Assembly: GCA_963989245.1 (NCBI GenBank)
Contig: OZ022348.1
Span: 327,571-391,570, forward strand
Origin: Nansenia antarctica
Lineage: Eukaryota > Chordata > Actinopteri > Argentiniformes > Microstomatidae
Length of the DNA stretch: 64,000 bases
Direction of reading: 5' to 3'
The notes under the pieces are model-generated. The model saw only the letters and a program-made list of their open reading frames with translations, was not told where the DNA came from and did no database searches. A program made the translations under genes and the position numbers. Position 1 is the first letter of the stretch. Every line of letters starts with the position of its first letter. Shown here one piece after another: positions 46,927 through 58,600 of this stretch.

Positions 46927-47117
46927 CTGCTAAAACAAACACACATTTCCCCTGGAGTATCAACAACTCCCTTCGCTCCCACTCTGCATAGGCAGCATAT
47001 CAACAACCTATTTTAATAACCAACTCAAATAGGCTGTGTCTAAACCTTTACAATTGCAAGGAATTTATGTATAAAAAACACACATACAGTAGCCTACATC
47101 CGTTTCTCTTACACCAG

Positions 47118-47170
47118 GAGGAGTAGCTGTTGCCATTGTAACAGCTAGATGGGATCCAAATAAAATACTC
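47118..47170 (+). mobile_element. LINE 3'-end fragment
   Basis: GAGTAGCTGTTGCCATTGTA and GATGGGATCCAAATAAAAT resemble the 3' end of a widespread fish LINE; a related tail is at 55590-55660. Confidence 0.45.
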
Positions 47171-47174
47171 ACAC

Positions 47175-48720
47175 ATACGTCAAGAATTAGTATTTCCATG
47201 GCCTTACTCACCAAGTATCAACACACACATAAAGGTATTCATAACGTCAATACTTCTACTTCAAGGCTTCTAATTTCTTCGAAGAGTTTTATAGACATGC
47301 TCCTCAAGTTAGCTCTGAGAGCAAAGGTCAAAGTGACTTCCTTATAGACAGAGCTGCTATATCAAGATACAGTGTTCCTTTTCTTTTTTCCTTCTATCTA
47401 TAAATCATAACAGATTGGAACATGGAATCATGCGCCCAGATTATTTAACCTATAAACAATTCATGAGCCATTTGTAACAGATCCAGACATGGTTCAAACA
47501 TGAGAAGGCCAAGGCCATGTCCAAGCCGGTGTCGCTAAGAATCTCCTAGAATAATGTTCAATAATAAAATGTCTTGTATGTGGTCTGCCCACCACTGAAC
47601 TCCTTGTCAAATGCATTCATAAGAGAACATGAGGGGGTACTCAAAAATTAAAGATAATTTTATTATCGTCAACAAAATATTTCTTTAAGCTCGTTATAGA
47701 TGACCATGACATTTTTGAATAAGATTAACCTCCCTGAGTAACACATAATATACATATTGAGGTCTGGCAGTCAAATATAACAACATCATAGAACAAATAA
47801 GCAATAAATAGACACTTTATACAAAACAATCAGTAACAATGAGATCATTTTAATGCGCTGTCCTTACACAAAAGACACTTAGTCCCTGAACAAATCGTTT
47901 CGCTTCGCATTTCCTGGGAAAACGTGGCGGCTCAGCTCTTTATGCTGACCTCCTTCATGCACGGGCGTGATTATTTTCCGAGTCATTTAAGTCGCATAAA
48001 AACACTTAATTAATATGCGGCCGTCCATTAGTCGTCCCCTTCATAGTTAGTTGAGCATTACTTGTCTGAGGCTACCGAGGCGAATCCCCTTAATTGAACA
48101 GTGTCAAGAGAAGCATCTGTAAACAGTTTGTTATAGTTCCTTGAAAATAAAGCCAAGGTTTCTTTCTTTTCTTTTTCTCTTTTTCCTTCGTCATGTTCAC
48201 ACAGTTCCCAGAGGGCCGAGGGCCACGTCCACCCGCTGGAACCAACCCAGGGTGACTTCTTCATCCTCCGTCATTGTTGGATTCTATTGTAACAGAGCAA
48301 CACAGATATACAGATATACACAGATATTCACGCAGACATCTCCAGCCTGTGTTGTTGTTGTTCCGTGGAGTCGCATGCTGCCTGTAAGCAGGGCGGATGT
48401 CTGCGGCCAGGCATGCACGGGCCTTGGTGTCTCTCTCTCTTAACAAGAGCCTGTTCTATGTGCTGCTTCAGGAAATAATAAGTCTGTCAGTTTTCTATTG
48501 TGTCATACTGTGTCATTGTTGACCTTTTGAAAAGCAACTGATGTCGCACTTGACTGAAGAGCAGGCTGTGGGAAGCGGGGGTGGGCGGTTGCGGAGGGGT
48601 GGTCTTGTTGTAGCGTCGCCTGTGTGAAGGCAGCCAAGCTTGAGGTTACTTCTCTGTGTGTCTGGACTGTCAGTGGTGTCAGCTCAGCCATGATGGGGTG
48701 TGGGGGGGGGGTAGCGGCAT
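47175..48720 (-). other. Presumed 3' UTR/flank of the CEACAM-like gene
   Basis: No exon recognised on either strand. A minus-strand AATAAA (plus TTTATT near 47653) could serve polyadenylation of the gene ending at 48724. Confidence 0.35.
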
Positions 48721-48723
48721 GTC

Positions 48724-51678
48724 TCAACGTCGTGGCCGCCCCCTCTGGTCTTGCTGTAGGAGAGGCAGAACAAGCCCTTCATTACACACGTCATGTTCAA
48801 CATGCACCAGTGACACACTGACACACTTTGAAACACTGAAACCCTGGTCCTGGCCAACATACTGGATAGCCCCCTATATAGCAGCACGTCGGTTTGGTAA
48901 GTACTCCTGTCATGTTCACTCTCAGAATGATGCATGACGCTCAAAAAAGTGCAGCCTCCACCAGAAGCTGCTGGCAGTCACCCCCCGCGTCACATTATCC
49001 ACTATGCACAAACTGTCACAGAGCGTCACAGAGTGAGCAGGGGGGGAAACACACAAGCGGTACACTTCACTTCACAGCATGCAAGTACACCGAAAACATG
49101 ACAGGATGGCATTAAGCACACACCTGTGAGTTAGAGAGACACGTGTTGATATGCTGAAACATTGGTAAATATGTGGGACCTGTTGGCTGTGATATCAAAC
49201 GGTCCTGCTGTGTCTAACTACCTGCTGTGTCTAACTACCTGCTGTGTCTAACTCACCTGGTGTGGCTGGGCAGGACGGGCAGGGTGCCGGGGTCCATGGC
49301 CAGGGGCGTTGGCCTGCCTGTGTGTGTTAGGGTGCATGTGGGCGCCAGGTTGCCTCTGCGCCGTGGGTACGTTGACGGGGGGTTTGGGGGGACCGACCCG
49401 GTTTGGGGATGAGCGCCGGATGCGCTCCCTGGGCAAGGCCTGGAACCGGGCCAGGGGGATGGGGGGAGGGGGGGTGGGGGGCCGCTGGGCTCGGGCCTGG
49501 GGTCCCGGGTGCAGCAGGGCGTCCCGGGTCTGTTGGTTGCGGTTCTGCGAGGCGTCGGGGTGGGTCCTGGTGTGCTGCTGCAGGGCGGCCTGGGTGAGGC
49601 TGCCGGGGTCGTTGGGCGTGGCGGAGGAGGGGTGTGTGTGTGTTGGCTGTGTGTGTGTTGGCTGTGTGTGTGTTGGCTGTGTGCGTGTGCCAGGGTCCCG
49701 TGCTGCTGCCTCCCCCCCTCTCTGGCCCTGTACGTCCTGCGGTGGCGTGTGTGTCTGCGCTGCTGCGTGCTGCAGGGGGCCGTGACGAGTCTGTTGGATG
49801 TGATTGGGATCGGCCAGAGCTCGAGTGTCTGGGCCTCGGGGCGGGTTTGGACCCTGCTGGCCTGCAGAGAGCTGCTGCTGCTGCCTGCTGGGACGCAGGG
49901 TGTGGGGGGTGGAGCTGGGAGAGGCAGCTCGCCTGGGGGCCGCCTGGCGCTGAGCGATCGGCTGCGACTGATCTCTGAAGTCCTGCTGCGGCGCTGCTCT
50001 CTGCCTGTGTGTGTGAGGAGGGCTGATACCAGCCTGGCTCGGCCCCTCGGGCTGTGTGACGCTTGGAGTGTTCAGGCTGCGGTGGTGGAGGTGGTTGTTC
50101 CCCAGAGTGGACTGGTGGGTCTGCTGAGATTGTCTGCCCGCGGCCGGGGCGTCCAGTCTGGGGGTGTCTCTGCTCCGCGGGGGGTCCAGCCTGGGGGTGT
50201 CTCTGCTCCGCGGGGGGCTCTGCTGGGCCTGCGCTGCGGGGCGGCTCCTCTGGGTGTGTGTTTCGGCGGTTCTGGGCTGAGAACGATTAGGGGGCCGGGG
50301 CGAGTCGTCCCCGGTGCTGGAGGAGGAGTTAGTGGGGTACTCCTGCCGCGCTGGAGTGGGGGTCCCGTTGGGGTACGCCGGAGTGCCCCTCAGACGGTCC
50401 CAGGGCATCTGGCGCCGGCGGGAACTGGCACTCGGCGTAGCGTCACGTGGCGCTGAGCTGCCGTCCGCTGGGTCGGCACGCCTGGACCGGTGGTCAGGGG
50501 CCCGGTCCCGCCGGTGGGTCTGTGTGTCGGGGTTCCGCTGGGCAGCGTCGGTGCCGGAGTAACCTGAGTGTGTGTAACCTGTGGGAATAAGTCCGTTGGG
50601 GATTTGGAAGCCATCGTCCATGTTTCCATCACGGCCAGTCTGTCCGTGATCAGCGTACGACGGCCCACTTTGCAACCTGGAACGATCAGCGTACGACTGG
50701 CCGGTCGTAATCAGATCCGTCCGGTTGTTATCTTGAGGAGCACTCTGCAGTGTAGCCGTGTCCTGCTGGCGTGTGTGTGGCTGCGTGTCCTGCTGGCGTG
50801 TGTGTGGCTGCGTCTGTGGGTTGGCTTGACCGTCGGTCTGGTATGTGTTGAGGTTGACGTGGACCGTGGGCAGCTGGGCGTTGTTGTTCTGCTGGCCCGT
50901 GTGCGGCAGCGTGTTTAGGTTGACATGAACCGTCGGGGCCTGCGGATTACCAGCCTGTATGAGAATGTTTGGACTGGGTTGCATGTGTGAGAGAGTGTTG
51001 GGATTCTGGTCCTGAGCTGTTGTTGTTGCGTGTGTGTGTGAGAAAGCGGCGGGGTTGTGCGTGCCATTGTGTGGGTATGAATTGGCATTCTGATGAGTGT
51101 CATTGTGTGGGAACCACCCGTTGGTGTGGGCGTGGCCATTGTGTTGGAGTGTGTTGGTGTTGGTGTGTGGTCCGGTCCACGTCAGCCTGTCCATGTTCCC
51201 ATGGGGGTCGTTTGGGAGGCTGGCGAGGCTGGGCTGGTAGGGGGAGGGGGTGTGGAGGGGTGGTCCGGGACGCTGGCCTCTGCCCAAAGTATGGCCACCA
51301 GGCGGCAGAGGGTCTGGTGCCTGGGGGGGAGGGAGAGAGAGAGAGAGAGAGAGAGGGGGAGAGAGAGAGAGAGAGAGAGAAAATAAACAGAGGAGGAGGG
51401 GAGAGAGAAAGAGAGAGATGGGTTCATTGATTGCATTTGAGTAAGCAGCTTTTAAAAAATGTAGGCTACAACAATATCGCACAATAAAGATGGAAGGTAA
51501 GTCTCACAATCAGTCTGGGATCTGAGTTGGTGTTTTGCGCCAGCACCACATCCTTTAGTCGTTGTTCCACTGAAAATAAGCAACATGTAAAAATGTCACT
51601 TTTATGCAAACAGACAGGCGATTCTGTAGGCTGGTATAGACCAAACCAAACCAGGCAAGCATCATTAGTTGTGCAGTG

Positions 51679-51728
<50 letters not shown>

Positions 51729-53402
51729 CTCACTGTTCCTCCAGCGCACCAGCAGTATAATGGCGATGATGATTAAGATCAGAGCAGCCAAACAGCCAAT
51801 CACGATCCCCGCCACGGCTCCTCCGCTGAGACAGGTGCCTGAGTGGGGGGGAGGAGTCAGAGCCTGAGTGGGGGGGAGGAGTCAGAACCTGAGTGAGGGG
51901 GAGGAGTCAGAACCTGAGTGGGGGGGAGGAGTCAGAACCTGAGTGGGGGGAGGAGTCAGAGCCTGAGTGGGGGGGAGGAGTCAGAACCTGAGTGAGGGGG
52001 AGGAGTCAGAGCCTGAGTGGGGGGGAGGAGTCAGAACCTGAGTGGGGGGGAGGAGTCAGAGCCTGAGTGGGGGGGAGGAGTCAGAACCTGAGTGGGGGAG
52101 GAGTCAGAACCTGAGTGGGGGGGAGGAGTCAGAGCCTGAGTGAGGGGGAGGAGTCAGAACCTGAGTGGGGGGGAGGAGTCAGAACCTGAGTGGGGGGGAG
52201 GAGTCAGAACCTGAGTGAGGGGGAGGAGTCAGAACCTGAGTGGGGGGGAGGAGTCAGAACCTGAGTGGGGGGGAGGAGTCAGAACCTGAGTGAGGGGGAG
52301 GAGTCAGAGCCTGAGTGGGGGGGAGGAGTCAGAGCCTGAGTGGGGGGAGGAGTCAGAACCTGAGTGGGGGGGAGGAGTCAGAGGAGGGGGAGGAGTCAGA
52401 GCCTGAGTGGGGGGGAGGAGTCAGAGCCTGAGTGAGGGGGAGGAGTCAGAACCTGAGTGAGGGGGAGGAGTCAGAGCCTGAGTGGGGGGGAGGAGTCAGA
52501 GCCTGAGTGGGGGGGAGGAGTCAGAGCCTGAGTGGGGGGGAGGAGTCAGAGCCTGAGTGGGGGGGAGGAGTCAGAACCTGAGTGAGGGGGAGGAGTCAGA
52601 GCCTGAGTGAGGGGGAGGAGTCAGAACCTGAGTGAGGGGGAGGAGTCAGAGCCTGAGTGGGGGGGAGGAGTCAGAACCTGAGTGGGGGGGAGGAGTCAGA
52701 ACCTGAGTGGGGGGGAGGAGTCAGAACCTGAGTGGGGGGGAGGAGTCAGAGCCTGAGTGGGGGGGAGGAGTCAGAACCTGAGTGGGGGGGAGGAGTCAGA
52801 GTGGGGGGGAGGAGTCAGAACCTGACCCGTTATTACATCACCATGGACAAGAGGAAGGTTCTCTGGCTTTGGTTCCTCAACATTGGCATTGCAGCATCAT
52901 AATAATAAAGACAAATAAAATAAGTAATACTACAGTAATAAAGTAATAGCACTACAGTGTCTTCAATAGTGCAAAATGGTGCAAAGTACAGTGAGATGAA
53001 ATGCAACAGGGAGGGAGGGAGAGAGAGAGAGGGAGGGAGGGAGAGAGGGAGGGAGGGAGGAAAGAGGGAGGGAAAGAGGGAGGGAGGGAGAGAGGGAGGG
53101 AGAGAGGGAGGGAGAGAGGGAGAGAGGGAGGGAGAGAGGGAGGGAGGGAGGAAAGAGGGAGGGAAAGAGGGGGGGAGGGAGAGAGGGGGGGAGGGAGAGA
53201 GGGAGGGAGAGAGGGAGAGGGGGAGAGAGGGAGGGAGAGAGGGAGGGAGAGAGGGAGGGAGGGAGGAAAGAGTAATGGAGACAGGAGGGGATTTAAAATG
53301 ATAATGAGTCTGGAGACGGAGCCCAGACAGACAAAGGAAAAGACAAAAATAAGTTAGAGAGAAAGTGTGATAAAGTAGTGGTGGAGGAGAGAGGTGAGAG
53401 AG

Positions 53403-53448
<46 letters not shown>

Positions 53449-55657
53449 TGTGTGTGAGCGAGAGAGAGGTGAGAGAGAGTGTGTGTGCCACGGAAATAAC
53501 AGGGAAGATGTGTGAGGACAGCTGAGATCCATTGAAGAAGAGTTACACTTCTACACTTTCATTCCTGCAGCGTTGTGAACAGATCAATCTCTGCTGACGG
53601 CGGCACTCTGCCAGGAAAAGGTTCCCCTGCAGTCCCCAAGATAGATGCCGTTATGAAGCAGCAAAACTAACCAGAAACAAGAATCAGTCAGGCTAGCGGC
53701 TCGGCGTGGAACATAACTCACCCACGACAGTCACGTCTGTCCCCTGCTCCGAGGTCCCCCCCGTGACCGCGTTCCTGGCCACGCAGACGTATCGACCGCT
53801 CTGATTGGAGGAGAAGGTCTGGACGCTGAGCACGCCGCTGTCTGGTTGGCCGGACGCCACGGGGCTGCCGTCGTGTTGCCATGAGAACAGGGCGGGCGGC
53901 AGGGAGTCGGACACGCAGGTGAGCCGGACCGTCTGTCCCACCACGGCGTCGGCCCCCCCCACGCAGTCTGCCGGGGTGGACTTAGTCAGCTGAGGGGCGT
54001 CAGGACCGTCTGGGTCAGGAACAGAGAGAGAGATGTCATAGAACAGACCTATGATGTCATAGAACAGACCTTACTCTACCATCCACTGCTACTGTAGATG
54101 GACTGCAGCACTTATATAGTGCCGTATTCCAAGGCGCTTTACAATGCCCTCTCATTCCATCCCATTCACACACACAATCACACACACAATCACACACACA
54201 TTCACACACCAGTGGCGGCAAGCTACCACGCAAGGCGCCGGCCCGCTCATTGGGAGTAATTTGGGGTTCAGTGTCTTGCCTGAGGACACCTCGACACGTG
54301 GTCAGCCGGGGATTGAACCGCCGATCTGCCGAGCCTTGCGATCATTAGACGCCGGCTCAACCTCCTGCGCCACAGCCACTGAACTGTGCCCCTGTGCTCT
54401 ACCATCTCTCTACCATCTCTCTACCATCTCTCTACCATCTCTCTACCATCTCTCTACCATCTCTCTACCATCTCTCTACCATCTCCCTACCATCCATTTA
54501 AAAGCATAAGATAAGCATCAGCTTGAGGGCGTTTATATTGATCCTTTAATAACTTTCATGGGTGATCTTAGCACCGTACATGGTGCTACGCATGGTTGGC
54601 CCTTAAGATGAAACCATAATTTACTTACATGCATATACTAATGCATTAGCTAGCTGAGGTATTAACGTCATGGTCCCGTGTTAGCATTGGCTAACTGAAA
54701 TGGGAAGGCGTACCTTCATCCATAATCAAATCAAATCAAATTTTATTTGTATAGCGCATTTCTTACAAGATGCAACTCAATGCGCTTCACATAATAAACA
54801 TTCTCAGTCAATCAATCAATCAATCAATCAATCAATACTGACAGAGCCGCAAGCAGGCAAAAGTAAAAACCTGTACACTATGTAGCCAGGAAAATTCCCT
54901 TGCAGCCCTCTACACATAGAGCGACTACTAGCCAGTTTGCCTACCAGCACCCAGCGGTGGGCCCCCATACCCCCCCCGGGGAGCCCCCGCCGCCCCACAC
55001 ACCCAGCCCGCCCCACCACCAGCACACCCGGCCCAGCCAAGCAAGCACAGACCATAAAGGCCCCGCACAAGGACGGCCAAGCAGGTGCCCCGGCGGCGGA
55101 ACAGACCAAGCACATGGGGCAGCCGGGGGCCCCCAAGGGGAGGCCCAAGGACCACCGGCGCAAAGCAAGCAAGCAAGGGCCAAAAACCTGTACACCATGT
55201 ATCCAGGAAAAGTTCCATGCATATTATCGGCGTACACACTGTCCATAAATTTAGTGTTATATCTGCATCGTTCTGCATCCAGCATGGGCACAGGTCCTGC
55301 CAAAAGAGAATCTTAAGCGCAGTTATGATGCAACACATAGAGCAGTTACATTATGGAATGCAGCTCACTAACTATGCTCTATCATATATTATTGTTCTAA
55401 CCTATTCATGTTGATAATGTACATTGTGATTTTTGTGATTTTATTTGGATATGGTTGCATGAAATATCGGGATTTTAATTAATTTATTTCTATGTTGTAT
55501 TTTGTTGTATTATAATGTATTATTATTTAATTGTATTGTATTATAATGTATTATTATTGAATTGTATTGTATTATACTGTAATGTATTGATTTTGTGTGG
55601 ACCCCACTAACAGCAGCCATTTGTTAATGGTTAATGGGGATCCAAATAAATAAACAA

Positions 55658-55691
<34 letters not shown>

Positions 55692-58600
55692 AGGGACACT
55701 CACAGTAGACAGTGAGGCTCTGTGTAGCGGTGCGAGCGCTGACCAGGTTGCTGACAGTGCAGGTGTAGTCCCCCGCGTCGCCTCTCCTGGCGGGGTTGAT
55801 CACCAGGGACCCCTGAGCGATGGTGATCCTGGAGTCAGAGGCGAGGGCCACGCCCCCTTTACCCCACTGCACACTGACCTCTGACCCTGCGGTCCAGGTG
55901 CAGCTTAGAGACACGTTCCCGTTCTCCAGCGCCACAGAAGGGACCGTCAGACTCACCCCTGCCACTGCAACTAGAGAGGCGGGGCCAAGAGAGAGAGATG
56001 AGATGAGAGAGAGATGAGATGATGAGAGAAGGGCAGAGATGAGATGAGAGATGAGAGAAGAGATGAGAGAAGAGAGAAGAGATGAGAGAGAAGAGATGAG
56101 AGATGAGAGAAGAGAGAGAGATGAGAGAGAAGAGAGATGAGAGAAGAGCAGAGATGAGAGAGAAGAGAGAGATGAGAGATGATAGAAGAGAGATGAGAGA
56201 GAAGAGCAGAGATGAGAGAGAGATGAGAGAGAGAAGAGAGATGAGAGATGAGAGAAGAGCAGAGATGAGAGATGAGAGAAGAGCAGAGATGAGAGAAGAG
56301 ATGAGAGAAGAGCAGAGATGAGAGAAGAGAGAGATGAGAGAGAAGAGCAGAGATGAGAGAGAGAAGAGAGATGAGAGAGAGAGAAGAGAGATGAGATGAG
56401 AGATGAGAGATGAGAGAAGAGAGAGATGAGAGATGAGAGAAGAGAGAGATGAGAGAGAAGAGCAGAGATGAGAGAGAGAAGAGAGATGAGAGAGAGAGAA
56501 GAGAGATGAGATGAGAGAAGAGAGATGAGAGAAGAGCAGAGAAGAGAGATGAGAGAGAGAGAAGAGAGAGATGAGAGATGAGAGGGATCAGATAAAAGCT
56601 GCAGTAGGTTAAATGAATAGTGTGCAGAATGGGGCTCCTAAATGACCATTCTGGACCCTAACCCAACCCTTTCACAGTGTCATCACCTAACCCAACCCTT
56701 TCACAGTGTCATCACATAACCCAACCCTTTCACAGTGTGACCCTAACCCAACCCTTTCACAGTGTCATCACATAACCCAACCCTTTCACAGTGTAATCAC
56801 ATAATGGGAGGTGTGGGGGAGGGGGGGTGGGGGGGGGGTTCAGTTCACATGTTAGAATACACAGATAAATAGTGGGATATTTAGTTTCTGCTGAGACTCA
56901 TTTTGTATTATCAAAATAATTGTTGGGGTTGAGGAAGGGACCGGATGCAGTCGGGAGCAGATGGGACAGAAAGGGGCAGACGGCACAAGTGGGGATCGGG
57001 ATGCCAATTGGCAGAAAGGCTTGAGTCAAATAGTTGGATAGAGAAAAAAGATGTGTGTGTGTGTGTGTGTGGGGGGGTGTATGGATAGACGTATCTGTCA
57101 CTGAAAAGAACACCAGTAACCACAAACAAAAACATATGGGAAATATCATGTGGATATGATCCCTTTTCACTTTCATGCTCGATTTTCCACCATTTCCTCC
57201 ACTAGCTTCTGTACTAGCTTCTCTCTCTCTCCCTCCCTCCCTCCCTCCCTCTCTCACTTTCTATTTTAATACTTCCCTTTGTTTACTTTCAGTCACCTCA
57301 GTTGACTAAATTCATTATCCCTCCTTCTCTCACTCCCTTTATTCTATCCCTGGCTTCCTCACTCACTCCCTCACTCCCTCCCTGCCTCCCTCCCTCCCTC
57401 ACACCCTCCCTCACTCCCTCCCTCCCTCCCTCACTCACCGAACACCCTCAGCTGTATGGATCTGGAGTTACTGCTGAGGCCTGTGCTTCCGGAAGGGTCC
57501 ACCTCCACAGTGTAGTTCCCTGCGTCTCTCAGCTGGGCGGCGCTGATGCGGAGCTGTGTGGCGGTGATGGTGACCCTGCCCTGGTACTGGGCCACAGTGT
57601 TGACCACAGAGTTGCCATTGGCCGTCCACAGCCCCAGGGTCTCCCCACTAGGGGTCTTCCATGTGATGGTCAGGACCTCCGACACGGTCAACACGGTGAA
57701 GACCACCTCGGTGTCCGTCTGGACCAGCACCGGATCTGTCTGGAACCGGATCTGGACCGGGTCCTGGGATAGAACAGCAGGAGGGAGGACTTTGGGAGGC
57801 AGGAAGGGTGCAGGGGGGGGGACAGAGGCAGATAGTATAGTATAGATAGATAGTATAGTATAGATAGATAGATAGTATAGTATACTGTACATTTTCAGTG
57901 CACTATGCAAGCATATGAAGTGTCTGAAAAACCTTTGAATGAGAGTAAACAAGAGTATAAGTTTACTCTTAACAAGAGTAAATCAAATCAATATGTTTCT
58001 GATCAGTCGCAGTGGACTGATTTTTCTTTTCACACGGTCTGTAGCATGAAACACAGACCAATGTGCCAAGGACTAACATTGAGATGGATTGCATGAGGAT
58101 CCCTCATTGATCAACTGTAGTGAAAACAACAGTTTGCATTTGAACACCTTGTTAAAAATACCACTACCCCGAATGACTTCGGTAGAGGTGAACAGAGGCA
58201 GTCATCATGACTCAGAAGTGTTCTACGTAGCTTCCACCCTCTAACGACTTAGCGTGCTAACGAGAATGCAGTCAAGCTGGTATTGGAGGGATCTGCGGCG
58301 CAGTGACTTTCTGGCGTTGTCCCGTAAACAATTGAAGGAATTCCACGTATGTCCAAGTTCCAACTCCCCTGATGTTTCCCACAGTTTGAAAATAAACATG
58401 AAACCTGCATACTCATCTCTGACCCTTTCCCAACTGTTCAAACTCGTTAGAAACACGATTCCTTGCATCCCCCTCCACGGTCTCTCAATTGCTTCCTACT
58501 CAAAACACATTGGAGGAAAAGATCTCGGTTCCTCCTCCTTAGCTATTCTCCTCCAATGTATTCTGAGAAGAAGCGAGTGGAGTTAGGAGACATGTTAGGA

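Noticed and set aside
49509..50456. 315-codon plus-strand open frame opposite the giant exon
   Set aside because: It is antisense to a GC-rich, repeat-rich exon, with no domain and no splice or start context. It is a shadow frame.
51182..51436. Reading the giant exon in the frame joined directly to the transmembrane exon
   Set aside because: A direct phase-1 join of 51734 to 51320 gives about 64 codons then a stop. Inserting the small exon 51508-51569 restores the long frame, so the direct join was not adopted, although it might be a minor isoform.
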